Assembly (NCBI GenBank): GCA_017618075.1
Contig: JAFZUY010000049.1
Location: 1-64,000 of the forward strand
Length of the DNA stretch: 64,000 nt
Direction: 5' to 3'
Source of the DNA: Lachnospiraceae bacterium
Lineage (GTDB): Bacteria; Bacillota; Clostridia; Lachnospirales; Lachnospiraceae
The notes beneath the pieces were generated by a model. The model had not been told where the DNA came from and made no database searches. It was given only the letters and a program-made list of their open reading frames with translations. The position numbers were made by a program, and so were the translations under genes. Below, piece by piece: positions 27,474 through 36,457 of this stretch (positions within the stretch are counted from its first letter, which is position 1; every line of letters begins with the position of its first letter).

Positions 27474-27974
27474 TTACGATTTTTTGACCTTCTGCGGATA
27501 AAATCTGACGATGGGCGTCATAAAATCATCGCTTAATGAAACGAGAATTTTTCTTTTGCCGTTGTACCAGAGCTCGTAAACCTTGGTATCGTCAGTATCT
27601 TCTCCTGCGCTGTAATCGGTAACGGCAGCCTGTCTGTTGGCATAGCCTCTTAAAGCGTCGCTGCCCTTAACGGCTAAGATTTCCATTTTATTTAAATCAA
27701 TCGTATCAACCTGTTTTCTTGAGTTGGTATTGTATATTCTGTCAATTCTTATCTCTTTGTCAAGATATGTGTACTCGTATTCTACGGACATTCTTCTGAA
27801 ATATACGAAGAAAGATGCGACACCGCCGGCCACAATACCTATAATAAAAAAGGGGCTCACCAAAATCGCCGCCGGCAGCGCAAGGACTGCCACAACCAAA
27901 AATGTGTACCCCAACACTTTATTTAAAACACTGTCGCGCTGCTTGATAAGCAGCTCTTTCATGGTTTCGCTCAT
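27474..27974 (-). CDS. Two-helix membrane protein, DUF6106-like
   Basis: 166 aa. Two close membrane helices (about 22-40 and 42-60), then a soluble C-terminal half with YEYTYLDKEIRIDRIYN and YELWYNGKRKILVSL. It resembles an uncharacterised clostridial family (I believe DUF6106, not checked). The general layout is like the YcxB-like protein at 4919. It has its own promoter at 28043-28071 and precedes guaB by 43 bp. Function unknown. Confidence 0.55.
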   Translation of the reverse strand: MSETMKELLIKQRDSVLNKVLGYTFLVVAVLALPAAILVSPFFIIGIVAGGVASFFVYFRRMSVEYEYTYLDKEIRIDRIYNTNSRKQVDTIDLNKMEILAVKGSDALRGYANRQAAVTDYSAGEDTDDTKVYELWYNGKRKILVSLSDDFMTPIVRFYPQKVKKS

Positions 27975-28042
27975 TTTTTACCTCGTACAAACTGAGTGTC
28001 CACTAGTCACTTTTCTGTCTCAAAAATAAAAATATTAGACAT

Positions 28043-28071
28043 ATTCTATAATATTTGAGATTTTCTTTCAA
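28043..28071 (-). promoter_or_regulatory. Minus-strand promoter of the divergent region
   Basis: TTGAAA (28066-28071), 17 bases, TAGAAT (28043-28048), driving the gene at 27474-27974. An 8-base inverted repeat AAATATTA/TAATATTT (28030-28056) overlaps the -10 box and may be an operator. Confidence 0.65.
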
Positions 28072-28079
28072 GCCCTATA

Positions 28080-28108
28080 TTGCTTTTTATTTGTAACTTT
28101 TTTAAAAT
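28080..28108 (+). promoter_or_regulatory. Plus-strand promoter of the MBOAT/SGNH pair
   Basis: TTGCTT (28080-28085), 17 bases, TAAAAT (28103-28108). The start point would be near 28115 and the leader about 45 nt, with GGAGGG before the ATG at 28162. Confidence 0.6.
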
Positions 28109-28161
28109 ATTATTGTTGCAGGCGTACAAACGCTCTGCCTTAGGTATTTTCGGAGGGCGCA

Positions 28162-29658
28162 ATGCTTTTTAACTCATATATTTTCATACTAATATTTATT
28201 CCTTTGTGCCTTTTGGGATACTTTCTTTTAAACCGCTTTAAACTCCGCATTGTAGCGCAGTGCTTCCTCTTCGGAATGTCTTTGTGGTTCTACGGATATT
28301 TCAACTACTGGTATCTTTTTATTATAATAGCGAGCATTTTAATCAATTATTTCTGCTATGTATATATAGGGAAACTTCGCGAAAAAGGTGGAAGCGGTAA
28401 AGGCTTAATGATTGCCGGCGTGGCAATTAACCTAGCTATCCTCGGATTTTTCAAATATACGGACTTTTTTATCGATACGGTTAATCACGTATTTAAGAGC
28501 GATTTCGGTCTTTTACATATCCTGCTGCCCCTCGGCATCAGTTTCTTTACTTTCCAGCAAATTTCTTTTATAGTCGATACCTACAGAGGTCAGGTCGGCA
28601 AATACAATTTCATATATTATGCTTCGTTCGTTGCATTCTTCCCCCAGCTTATCGCGGGACCGATTGTAACTCACGACGAAATGATCGGGCAGTTCCTCGA
28701 TGAATCCAAAAAGAAGCTTGATTTCGACAATCTGACCAAAGGCATTTTCATGTTCACGATAGGCCTTTCAAAGAAAGTTCTTTTGGCCGATGTGTTCGGA
28801 AGCGTGGTTAACTACGGATATGTGGCACCGGAGCGCTTGACCTTCCTTTCCGCATGGGTGGTTATTTTATCATATACCTTCCAGATTTATTTCGATTTCT
28901 CGGGCTACTGCGATATGGCTTTGGGCCTTGCGAAGATGTTTAATATCGACATTCCTTTAAACTTTAATTCGCCATATAAGTCCGTCACAATCACAGAATT
29001 CTGGGACAGATGGCATATGACTTTAACACGTTTCTTCACAAGATACGTCTATATTCCTCTTGGCGGCAACAGAAAAGGCAGAGTGCGTACATATATTAAT
29101 GTATTCATCGTATTTCTTTTAAGCGGTTTCTGGCACGGCGCAGGCTGGACATTCATCCTCTGGGGTGTAATGCACGGCGTATTCGTTATTATAACAAGGC
29201 TCATAAAAGATATTATCGGCGATAAAAAAATCGCCAAACCCGCTTTGTATATCTCGCGCTCAGTATCATGGATAATTACATTCTTCTTTGTAAACATTAC
29301 ATGGGTGTTCTTTAGGGCAGAAAGCATCGGCAACGCACTCTTCGTCTTAAAGAAAGCATTTTCATTTAATACGGGTGCTGCAGGCCTTGTAGTCGATCCG
29401 ATTATTCATGGTGCTTTTAAGACGCCTGAGATGGCAGAATTAATGGCATTAACCAATATCGATACAAAGTTTCCCAATATCCTTACCTGGGGCTTCTTAA
29501 TCGTATCGTTTGTTATCGCAATCTTCCTTCCCAATTCAAAGAAGATGTTTGATAAATTTAAGCCTGGTGTAATTACTTTGATTTTTACGATTGTTTTCTT
29601 CGTATGGAGTTTCTTATCCATCAGCGGAGTAAGCACGTTCCTATATTTTAACTTTTAA
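28162..29658 (+). CDS. MBOAT-family O-acyltransferase (DltB/AlgI-like)
   Basis: 498 aa, about eleven membrane helices. It moves acyl groups, usually acetyl, across the membrane to a surface polymer. Family hallmarks: FPQLIAGPIVTHDEM, YDFWDRWH-type segment EFWDRWHMTLTRFF, then FWHGAGWTF with catalytic His325 and VMHG with His338. Ribosome-binding site GGAGGG. The SGNH-type protein follows 17 bp downstream; such pairs (AlgI/AlgJ-X, DltB/DltD, PatA/PatB) acylate glycans. The pair points opposite to nearly all neighbours. Target could be the glycan made by the 39.5-47.5 kb cluster. Confidence 0.92.
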   Translation: MLFNSYIFILIFIPLCLLGYFLLNRFKLRIVAQCFLFGMSLWFYGYFNYWYLFIIIASILINYFCYVYIGKLREKGGSGKGLMIAGVAINLAILGFFKYTDFFIDTVNHVFKSDFGLLHILLPLGISFFTFQQISFIVDTYRGQVGKYNFIYYASFVAFFPQLIAGPIVTHDEMIGQFLDESKKKLDFDNLTKGIFMFTIGLSKKVLLADVFGSVVNYGYVAPERLTFLSAWVVILSYTFQIYFDFSGYCDMALGLAKMFNIDIPLNFNSPYKSVTITEFWDRWHMTLTRFFTRYVYIPLGGNRKGRVRTYINVFIVFLLSGFWHGAGWTFILWGVMHGVFVIITRLIKDIIGDKKIAKPALYISRSVSWIITFFFVNITWVFFRAESIGNALFVLKKAFSFNTGAAGLVVDPIIHGAFKTPEMAELMALTNIDTKFPNILTWGFLIVSFVIAIFLPNSKKMFDKFKPGVITLIFTIVFFVWSFLSISGVSTFLYFNF

Positions 29659-29675
29659 ACCAAAAAGGATTACAG

Positions 29676-30740
29676 ATGAAAAAGAGCAAAGTATTCCTTA
29701 CAATTTTTATAATTGCTTTCGTGATTTTAGTATCGCTTCCCGCGGCACTTGTTGTTTACGTGGATCCTTATTTCCATTATCACAAACCGCTTGAGGGAAA
29801 GAACTATATTTACAGAGACCAGAGATATTTAAATGACGGAATCGTCAAGAATTTTGATTATGACGCAATGATAACAGGAAGTTCAATGACCGAGTGCATG
29901 AGACCGTCTGTAATGGATTCACTCTTTGGCACTAAGGGAATCAAGGTTCCGTTCTCGGGCGGAAGTTACCTCGAAGTCGGCGATTTGGTGCGAACCGCAT
30001 GTAAAGAAAATCCCAATCTTAAAATGGTAGTACGCGGACTTGACTGCAACCGTTTCTTTAATACCAAGGATGATCGCGATTATGAAGCAGATTCATATCC
30101 TACATATCTTTATGACAATATTATTTTAAACGACACGAAGTATGTATTCAGCAAGAATGCAATCGTAGATGCGGCCCTCATATTAATCCGGCGTGGTGAA
30201 GCTGCACACTACTCTTCAATGGATACATATTCAAACTGGAGCGCAGATTATAACTACGGAAAAGATGCTGTGTTAAAATCATACTTTCGTGAGAATGTAA
30301 CTCCCGCAGAAACTCAGGTTCATCTGACCGACGAAGAAAAACAGATTATGTATGAGAATATTACTGCGAATGTAACAGACATTGCGGACGAAAATCCTGA
30401 TGTAGAGTTCTATCTTTACTACACGCCTTACAGTATCTATTACATAGATTATTATAAAAGACTCGGCGAACTCGACAGACAAATAGAAGCAGAAAAGTAT
30501 ATTACTTCCCTGCTCCTTGATCATGAAAACATTCATGTATATTCATTCTATATGCAGCATGAATTAATCGAAGATTTAAATAATTACAAAGACCTTGCCC
30601 ATCACGGCCAGGCTGCAAGCGATATGATTCTTAACTGGATTTATGACGGCACGGGCGAGCTAAGCAAAGATAATTACGATGCTTATTATGATGAACTTCG
30701 TGATTATTATTTCAGTTTCGATTATGATTCGGTATTCTAA
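29676..30740 (+). CDS. Membrane-anchored SGNH-type acyl-transfer partner of MBOAT
   Basis: 354 aa. One N-terminal membrane helix (about 8-29) and an outer domain. The nucleophile motif ITGSSMTE places Ser69/Ser70 after a beta strand, and DLAH (306-309) near the C-terminus supplies the Asp-His pair of an SGNH hydrolase. It most resembles the AlgJ/AlgX/DltD-like partners of MBOAT proteins rather than a free esterase. It lies 17 bp after the MBOAT gene in the same direction and is closed by the terminator at 30763-30795. Confidence 0.78.
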   Translation: MKKSKVFLTIFIIAFVILVSLPAALVVYVDPYFHYHKPLEGKNYIYRDQRYLNDGIVKNFDYDAMITGSSMTECMRPSVMDSLFGTKGIKVPFSGGSYLEVGDLVRTACKENPNLKMVVRGLDCNRFFNTKDDRDYEADSYPTYLYDNIILNDTKYVFSKNAIVDAALILIRRGEAAHYSSMDTYSNWSADYNYGKDAVLKSYFRENVTPAETQVHLTDEEKQIMYENITANVTDIADENPDVEFYLYYTPYSIYYIDYYKRLGELDRQIEAEKYITSLLLDHENIHVYSFYMQHELIEDLNNYKDLAHHGQAASDMILNWIYDGTGELSKDNYDAYYDELRDYYFSFDYDSVF

Positions 30741-30762
30741 ACGGATAATATGCAATACATTT

Positions 30763-30795
30763 AAAAACCGGTATGACAATTCATACCGGTTTATT
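30763..30795. terminator. Bidirectional terminator between convergent genes
   Basis: AACCGGTATGA/TCATACCGGTT (30766-30776 with 30781-30791), a perfect 11-bp stem with a 4-base loop, A-rich on the left and T-rich on the right. It can end both the plus-strand SGNH gene and the minus-strand rarA. Confidence 0.88.
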
Positions 30796-30806
30796 TTAAT
30801 TATTCT

Positions 30807-32129
30807 TTATTTATCTTTCTTAATCTTTTTAAAATGCTCTTTTATCTTTGTCTCATATCCGAGATCACCCGGCTTGTAGAAATTAAGATCTTTCAGTTCA
30901 TAAGGCAGATACTGCTCTTTTACATAGTGATTCTCGTACAGGTGCGGATACTTGTATTCGACACCGTGTCCGAACTCTGCCGCACCGGGATAATGTGCAT
31001 CTCTTAAGTGTGGAGGGATTGGCTGGTTGCCGGTCTCTGCTACGACTTTATGTGCTTCTTCGAGAGCAATAGTGCAGGCATTGGATTTGGGCGCACATGC
31101 AAGATAAATTGCCGCTTGTGAAAGAATAAGTTCTGCTTCGGGAAGGCCGACTCTTTCAACCGCAAGGGATGCGTTGGTTGCAACCACAAGTCCCATAGGG
31201 TCTGCGTTTCCGACATCTTCCGATGCAAAAATCATCATACGTCTTGCAATAAATGTTACACTCTCGCCCGCCTCAAGCATTCTGACCAAATAATACTCTG
31301 CGGCATCGGGGTCTGAACCACGCATACTTTTTATAAAAGCGGAAATTGTATCGTAATGATTGTCTCCGTCCTTATCATATTTTAAGGTTCTTTTCTGAAC
31401 GCATTCTCCCGCCACTTCAAGAGTGATGTGAATCTTTCCGTCCTCTCCCCTGGGCGTTGTCATAACGGCCAGTTCAATGCCGTTTAAAGCCACTCTCGCA
31501 TCTCCGTCAGCGGTATCTGCCAGGAATTCGACTGCATCATCATCGATGACTGCATCCATCGCACCAAGACCTCTGTCGCTGTCGGTAACAGCCGTTTGGA
31601 TAAGCGATTTGATATTCTCTTTTGACAAAGGAGATAGTCTGAAAATATTCGATCTTGAAACCAGAGCCTTATTAACTTCAAAGAAAGGATTTTCTGTAGT
31701 CGCTCCGATTAAAGTAATCGTACCGTCTTCAACATAAGGCAAAAGAAAATCCTGCTGGGCTTTATTGAATCTGTGTATTTCATCGATAAATAGAATCGTT
31801 TTACGCCCCGTAAACGCAAGTTCCTTCTTTGCACCCTCTACTACCTCTTCCATATCTTTCTTGCCCGATATGGTGGCGTTAAGCTGCTTAAACTCGGCCT
31901 CAGTGGTATTGGCAATAACTTTGGCAAGCGTGGTCTTACCGCATCCGGGAGGACCATAAAAAATAAGCGAACCTATACGGTCTGCTTCTATCGCTCTTCT
32001 AAGCATTTTGCCCTCACCCAAGATGTCTTCCTGACCTACAACCTCATCAAGAGTTCTTGGTCTCATCTTGCCGGCAAGGGGAGCTTCTTTTTTAAGATTC
32101 TGTTCTTTGGCAAATTCAAAAATATCCAT
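30807..32129 (-). CDS. rarA: Replication-associated recombination protein A (RarA/MgsA)
   Basis: 440 aa, normal length. It is an AAA+ ATPase that acts at stalled replication forks. Walker A GPPGCGKTT near residue 59, Walker B LFIDEIHRF, sensor GATTENPFFEVN, arginine finger SRSNIF, and the family-specific C-terminal tetramerisation domain ending in RDAHYPGAAEFGHG and LPYEL. It follows the DUF4250 gene by 14 bp and shares its operon with murD. Confidence 0.95.
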   Translation of the reverse strand: MDIFEFAKEQNLKKEAPLAGKMRPRTLDEVVGQEDILGEGKMLRRAIEADRIGSLIFYGPPGCGKTTLAKVIANTTEAEFKQLNATISGKKDMEEVVEGAKKELAFTGRKTILFIDEIHRFNKAQQDFLLPYVEDGTITLIGATTENPFFEVNKALVSRSNIFRLSPLSKENIKSLIQTAVTDSDRGLGAMDAVIDDDAVEFLADTADGDARVALNGIELAVMTTPRGEDGKIHITLEVAGECVQKRTLKYDKDGDNHYDTISAFIKSMRGSDPDAAEYYLVRMLEAGESVTFIARRMMIFASEDVGNADPMGLVVATNASLAVERVGLPEAELILSQAAIYLACAPKSNACTIALEEAHKVVAETGNQPIPPHLRDAHYPGAAEFGHGVEYKYPHLYENHYVKEQYLPYELKDLNFYKPGDLGYETKIKEHFKKIKKDK

Positions 32130-32143
32130 AATTTCGATTTATC

Positions 32144-32317
32144 TTATTTAAACTGATTTTGCGTGGAGTCATACTTAAATCCTACTGATTCAAGTTTGCT
32201 TTTGATATCTTTAATATCAACATCAAGTCCGTCCGAAAGCGCATCTAAACTTTCGTATTCGTCACGCAGTTTCATATTTATAAAACTCAGTAAAATAAAA
32301 GGATCCTGAGGTAACAT
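32144..32317 (-). CDS. DUF4250 small protein
   Basis: 57 aa: begins MLPQDPFILLSFINMKLRD and ends TQNQFK, matching the short clostridial family DUF4250. It is probably a helical, HTH-like protein of unknown function. The start at 32317 has AAAGGA ten bases upstream; a longer reading frame would run back inside murD and is rejected. It sits between murD (16 bp gap) and rarA (14 bp gap). Typical of Lachnospiraceae, so useful for placing the organism. Confidence 0.82.
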   Translation of the reverse strand: MLPQDPFILLSFINMKLRDEYESLDALSDGLDVDIKDIKSKLESVGFKYDSTQNQFK

Positions 32318-32333
32318 ATCTCTTCTCTTCCTT

Positions 32334-33542
32334 TCAGACCTTTCCCTGATTCTCCAATATCTTTTTCTTAAAATAATCGCCGCGCTCCGCAAAATTCTTA
32401 AAATATCCGTAGCTTGCAGCCGCAGGGGAAAGTACCACAGCATCGCCGGAGTCCGCATATTTTAAAACAACTTCCAGCGCTTCGTCTATATCCTTGACCT
32501 TTTTGCAGTTAAAAGGTCGCTCAGCCTCTTCGTAGATTCTCTCGCCCGTAGCATATGCACAGAGGAATATGATATCTCTCGCTTCTTTTATGAACTTAAT
32601 CAGTTCTTCGTAACCGATGCCTCTGTCCATACCGCCGATAATTGCAATTTTTATGTTCGGAATGCTCTTGCAGGCATTGATTGTTGCAAGAGGGATTGTC
32701 GAAATCGAATCGTCGTAATAATCGATGCCGTCGACATTTCCGATAAACTCTAATCTGTGAGGAAGTCCTTCGAATTTTTCAATCTCCGTGATTGTATCAT
32801 CCTCGTTTAATTTAAGCCCGCTGACACAGACTTTCTTAACAAATTCTGCGTTCCACTGATTGTGCTGACCGAGGATTTTTAAATCATATTTATGCTCTTC
32901 GAATTCGGGGATTCTGTATTCAAGGCCGCGCATGTTAAGTCTGGGTACGCTTTCGCCCACGAATATTTTATCGCCGGGAACCTGATACTTGCCGATGTTC
33001 ATTTTGGCAAGAGCATATTTTTCGAATGTTTTGTAATAATCAAGATGCTCTTCGTATAGATTTAAAAATACGGCAAAGTGAGGCGATACGCGTACGTTGT
33101 TAAGCTGATGACAACTCATCTCCATTACTGCGATTGCCTGCGAATCCGAAGCCATTTCCTCATAATAATCCAGGCAGGGAATACCGATATTTCCTACCAG
33201 AACGACTCTGTTTGAAATAAGATTTGAAAGAACGTGATAAAGCATACTGGTAGTGGTACTCTTGCCTTTGGTACCTGTGATGCCTATCACGCGGTCTCTG
33301 AACTCTTCTAAGAAAAGTTCGGTCTGTGAAGTGTATTTTTCATCGGGATAGTCTCCGGGAATGCCGGGACTTTTTATGATAAAATCGTATCCTTCTTCAT
33401 TTAATTCTTCGGGCTTTCCTTCGAATATTTCTATTTTTGAAGGTTTGCAGAATTTTTTAAGAAAACCTTCTGTGGATTTGCCCTCTATACCGTAGCCCCA
33501 GATGAGTACGGATTTGTTATCAAATTTTACGGTTATGCTCAT
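32334..33542 (-). CDS. murD: UDP-N-acetylmuramoylalanine--D-glutamate ligase
   Basis: 402 aa, somewhat shorter than the usual 450. It adds D-glutamate to UDP-MurNAc-L-Ala in peptidoglycan synthesis. ATP loop GITGTKGKSTT (about 87-97), MEMSCHQLNNV (about 140-150), NLYEEHLDYY and the Mur-ligase C-terminal domain with GGMDRGIGYEEL and LSPAAASYGYFKNF, the latter diagnostic of MurD. It lies outside the usual dcw cluster, here with DUF4250 and rarA. Start 15 bp after mgtC. Confidence 0.93.
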   Translation of the reverse strand: MSITVKFDNKSVLIWGYGIEGKSTEGFLKKFCKPSKIEIFEGKPEELNEEGYDFIIKSPGIPGDYPDEKYTSQTELFLEEFRDRVIGITGTKGKSTTTSMLYHVLSNLISNRVVLVGNIGIPCLDYYEEMASDSQAIAVMEMSCHQLNNVRVSPHFAVFLNLYEEHLDYYKTFEKYALAKMNIGKYQVPGDKIFVGESVPRLNMRGLEYRIPEFEEHKYDLKILGQHNQWNAEFVKKVCVSGLKLNEDDTITEIEKFEGLPHRLEFIGNVDGIDYYDDSISTIPLATINACKSIPNIKIAIIGGMDRGIGYEELIKFIKEARDIIFLCAYATGERIYEEAERPFNCKKVKDIDEALEVVLKYADSGDAVVLSPAAASYGYFKNFAERGDYFKKKILENQGKV

Positions 33543-33557
33543 TTCTTTTATCCGTCT

Positions 33558-34265
33558 TTACGAAAGTTTTTTAGGTGCGCTTTCAATCGCATATATTACA
33601 TCATCAAGCACTACTAAATCATCTAATAATTCAGATCCGACATCTCCGTTATTTAAAGGAAAAATGGCTTCGATTCCGATATGATCCATACGACCGCTTC
33701 TTGATGAAACAACCATAAAATTCTTAGCCTTAAAATCTTTTTCAAGAATTTTAAGGAATGAATTAACTTTGTTTTCGTCTCTTAATTCAATGTATATCTC
33801 AACATTTTTTCTGCGCTCTTTTTTGTCGTTTTCAAGCGTATATAAAACCGAGGTTGCAATAAGCACAATAACGGTACATGTGCATGCACCTACGTAAAAT
33901 CCGAAGCCTGTTGCGATACCGATTGTACCTACTGCCCAAATACCTGCCGCTGTGGTAAGTCCGACGATATGATCTCTTCCTTTGGTAAGAATTGTTCCTA
34001 CACCAAGGAAACCTAAGCCCGATATAACCTGCGCGGGAATTCTTGCGGCATCGGAATTCAAATCAAGATTAAGAACAATGTACTGAGCTATCAGTGAAGT
34101 CATGCTGGCGCCGAGGCATACCAGAATATGCGTTCTGAAGCCTGCAGGTCTTTTGTACTTTTCTCTTTCAAGGCCTATACATCCTCCGAGGAAGCCTGCC
34201 AAAAGAAGTCTGATGATAACGGTTACTGAGTTAAAACTCTCAAGAAAATCGATTACCTGAGTCAT
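33558..34265 (-). CDS. MgtC/SapB-family membrane protein
   Basis: 235 aa. Four or five helices in the N-terminal 150 residues with RLLLAGFLGGCIGLERE, HILVCLGASMTSL and GLGFLGVGTIL, all MgtC signatures, then an ACT-like cytoplasmic domain. The family is linked to magnesium stress and to regulation of ATP synthase in pathogens; the role here is unknown. The ATG at 34265 has GGAGG five bases upstream and replaces a GTG start two codons earlier. Promoter with extended -10 at 34304-34312. Confidence 0.9.
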   Translation of the reverse strand: MTQVIDFLESFNSVTVIIRLLLAGFLGGCIGLEREKYKRPAGFRTHILVCLGASMTSLIAQYIVLNLDLNSDAARIPAQVISGLGFLGVGTILTKGRDHIVGLTTAAGIWAVGTIGIATGFGFYVGACTCTVIVLIATSVLYTLENDKKERRKNVEIYIELRDENKVNSFLKILEKDFKAKNFMVVSSRSGRMDHIGIEAIFPLNNGDVGSELLDDLVVLDDVIYAIESAPKKLS

Positions 34266-34303
34266 ATTCACCTCCGGGTTTATTTAACGCCCTACAAAAA
34301 ATA

Positions 34304-34312
34304 ATTATATCA
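34304..34312 (-). promoter_or_regulatory. Extended -10 promoter of mgtC-like gene
   Basis: Minus-strand TGATATAAT, an extended -10 element (TATAAT at 34304-34309). No clear -35 at 17 bp. The leader is about 30 nt. Confidence 0.55.
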
Positions 34313-34341
34313 TAAAATGCGTCTTTCAAAAAGAAATACTC

Positions 34342-34373
34342 AAAAAACGACATGCAGTCGCATGCCGTTTTTT
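34342..34373 (-). terminator. Terminator of the diguanylate cyclase gene
   Basis: Minus-strand AAAAAACGGCATGC/GCATGTCGTTTTTT with a 4-5 base loop, two bases after the stop codon. The symmetric A and T runs make it potentially bidirectional. Confidence 0.88.
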
Positions 34374-34374
34374 A

Positions 34375-35847
34375 TCAGTCGGTTATTCTTCTTCTGTATT
34401 CGGAACCTTCCATATATTTTTTCTCCAAATCCGCGCCTCTTCTGTTAAACTCAGGATGGTTAATATAGAACTTTTCCTTTTCCTTATACATGTTTTCGTC
34501 AGCTATATGCAAAGCTTCCCTTACCTCAAACGAAGCATCCACGAAACAGCTTCCTATCGCGAATTTTATACGGTCTGATTCTTCCGAACATTTTCTTACA
34601 TTATCGATCATAGAATTGAATTCCTCTTCTTTTTTGTTTTCCACAATAATAAGGAATTCGTCTCCGCCGACTCTGTAAATATCCGTGCCTTCAAAATTTT
34701 CTTTTAGGAGCTCTGCCGCATCTTTTAGGAGCTGGTCTCCCACACGATGACCTTCACGGTCATTTGTGGCTTTTAGGCCGTTTAAATCCACAAATGCAAC
34801 GCCGTAAGGATTCTTGATTACATAATCGCCGTTTACGATATCGGTAATTCTGTTGTTCATCGCATTACGGTTTAAAACATTGGTAAGAGAATCAGTTACG
34901 CTCTGGGCTTTCATTCTTTCGTAGTTGAGATAATTGTTGATTTCCGCTGCTAAAAGAAATGTTGTTATCTCGAGAATCTGCTTGATATTTATCGTGTTGG
35001 ATGCATCAAAATTAGTTGCCCAGATATATCCTATGGTTTCATTGTTTGCCCTTAAAGGATACAGCACGAGATTTGTAACGTGCGCAATTTTAAGCGAATC
35101 ATACCATGCTTCGTTCTTCTTTTTTAATTCTTCCAGTTCTGCTTCGTCATGGATGATATAGCAGTTGCTGCCGGCAATCAGATCATCCCAGGATTCGATA
35201 ATTTTCAAGAAATTATCATCCAGATAATCTTCCATTCTTCTGGCATCTTCGCCCTCTACTATACTGTGAGCAAGCACGGTAGCAGTTTTGTTTTTTAAAT
35301 CCGTCAAAAGAACGCAGCATCTGTTGGCTTTGCAGGTTATTCTGATATCCTCGATAACCGATTCCATTGCCGCCTTAAAATCTGACGTTTCATGAAGCTT
35401 TACACTGGTCTTAATTACCTGTGCCGCAGTCTGTGCCGTAACATCGCTTAATTTTTCTCCCTCCGCATTCGGAGTCATGTCATAAGAGAATAAACTGTAT
35501 CCGATATTTTCGTCTTCGGACACTAACGGCATCATAAAAATATCCATCCATGAATTGTATCTTTCCGCATTTACATATGCATGAATAAGCCTGTTTTCAA
35601 ATATGCATCTTGCGGTCATTGCCTCAAAATTATAGTCGCGATAAATGTACTCATAATAAGGACGACCCGCAACAAAATCTTTCGGATCCACATTTACAGA
35701 CTTAAGATATAACTCGTTTGCAGCCTCAATACATGGCTCTGAATGTGTGCCGTCAGGATTGGTTTTAATCGAAATGACGCAGGCAAGCTTTTTAAAATTG
35801 TTTACAAATAACTGATAATCCAAAAAAATCCCCTCCGATTTTTTCAT
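34375..35847 (-). CDS. Diguanylate cyclase with PAS/GAF-like sensory part
   Basis: 490 aa, cytoplasmic. Residues 1-130 look PAS-like, 140-310 GAF-like (includes TCKANRCCVLLTDL), and a GGDEF domain spans about 320-475. The motif YRVGGDEFLIIVE is intact, so synthesis of c-di-GMP is expected. An RxxD inhibitory site is not obvious. It is a single-gene unit between the terminator at 34342 and a divergent CYTH gene. It may supply the c-di-GMP that the EAL protein at 17254-19974 destroys. Confidence 0.88.
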   Translation of the reverse strand: MKKSEGIFLDYQLFVNNFKKLACVISIKTNPDGTHSEPCIEAANELYLKSVNVDPKDFVAGRPYYEYIYRDYNFEAMTARCIFENRLIHAYVNAERYNSWMDIFMMPLVSEDENIGYSLFSYDMTPNAEGEKLSDVTAQTAAQVIKTSVKLHETSDFKAAMESVIEDIRITCKANRCCVLLTDLKNKTATVLAHSIVEGEDARRMEDYLDDNFLKIIESWDDLIAGSNCYIIHDEAELEELKKKNEAWYDSLKIAHVTNLVLYPLRANNETIGYIWATNFDASNTINIKQILEITTFLLAAEINNYLNYERMKAQSVTDSLTNVLNRNAMNNRITDIVNGDYVIKNPYGVAFVDLNGLKATNDREGHRVGDQLLKDAAELLKENFEGTDIYRVGGDEFLIIVENKKEEEFNSMIDNVRKCSEESDRIKFAIGSCFVDASFEVREALHIADENMYKEKEKFYINHPEFNRRGADLEKKYMEGSEYRRRITD

Positions 35848-35886
35848 ACTCCACCATATTATTTATCGGTTACTATTATCCTATTC

Positions 35887-35916
35887 TTGACAAGAAAATT
35901 CCAGTTTTTTTATAAT
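35887..35916 (+). promoter_or_regulatory. Consensus promoter of the CYTH gene
   Basis: TTGACA (35887-35892), 18 bases, TATAAT (35911-35916): both boxes are perfect. The transcript would start near 35923, leaving a leader of only about 18 nt with GGAGG at 35931-35935. Confidence 0.88.
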
Positions 35917-35940
35917 TTATACAGTATTTCGGAGGCAGTT

Positions 35941-36384
35941 ATGGGAAAAGAAATAGAAAGAAAATTCAAAATCAAAGAAATGCCCGACTTAAACGCTTAT
36001 TCTTTTAAGTGTTTGGAGCAGGGTTACCTTAATACAAAACCCGTCGTAAGAGTCCGCAAAGAAGACGACACATATTATCTTACATACAAGGGAAAAGGCT
36101 TCTTAGAGAGGGAAGAATACAATCTTACGCTTAATAAAGAGTCTTATGAACATCTTATTGCTAAAGCAGACGGTCGGATTATTACGAAAAAAAGATATCT
36201 CATTCCTTATGAGAATTACACTATAGAGTTAGATGTTTTCGAAGGCGAGCTAGCGCCTTTAGTTTTCGCCGAGGTTGAATTTGAAACTGTTGAAGAAGCA
36301 AATTCCTTCACTCCGCCTTCATGGTTCGGAGAAGATGTTACCGAAGATAAGAACTACTCTAACGCACATCTGGCGTTATCATAG
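35941..36384 (+). CDS. CYTH-domain triphosphate tunnel metalloenzyme
   Basis: 147 aa, single CYTH domain. The defining ExExK motif is E4-I-E6-R-K8, followed by charged strands RVRKEDDTYYLTYKG and KKRYLIPY typical of a triphosphate tunnel. Stand-alone bacterial members hydrolyse inorganic triphosphate or nucleoside triphosphates; some are adenylate cyclases. Substrate not determined. The start at 35941 is fixed by GGAGG six bases upstream; an upstream TTG start would fall inside the -35 box. A REP-like repeat starts at its stop codon. Confidence 0.88.
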   Translation: MGKEIERKFKIKEMPDLNAYSFKCLEQGYLNTKPVVRVRKEDDTYYLTYKGKGFLEREEYNLTLNKESYEHLIAKADGRIITKKRYLIPYENYTIELDVFEGELAPLVFAEVEFETVEEANSFTPPSWFGEDVTEDKNYSNAHLALS

Positions 36385-36443
36385 AACCAGAGGGACGGTT
36401 CTTGTGGTTCAAAAAAGTACCAGGGGGACGGTTCTTCTGGATC
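36384..36443 (+). repeat. Two direct REP-like repeats containing GGGACGGTTCTT
   Basis: Copy one (36384-36410) reads GAACCA...GAGGGACGGTTCTT...TGGTTC, a hairpin with a shared core. Copy two (36417-36443) has the same core with TACCAG and CTGGATC arms. Together with an inverted copy at 36621-36647 they flank the palindrome at 36458-36606. Such repeats with a conserved core and variable arms resemble REP sequences mobilised by RAYT transposases; no such gene is in this window. Confidence 0.65.
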
Positions 36444-36457
36444 AAACAAAAAACTTA

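Noticed and set aside
27465..27485. ATCGTA/TACGAT hairpin as terminator of the DUF6106-like gene
   Set aside because: The T run is on the plus side and the stem is only six bases; no evidence of termination before guaB.
32318..32458. N-terminal extension of the DUF4250 ORF into murD
   Set aside because: The extension has unusual composition, lies inside murD and the internal ATG has a good ribosome-binding site and matches the family start.
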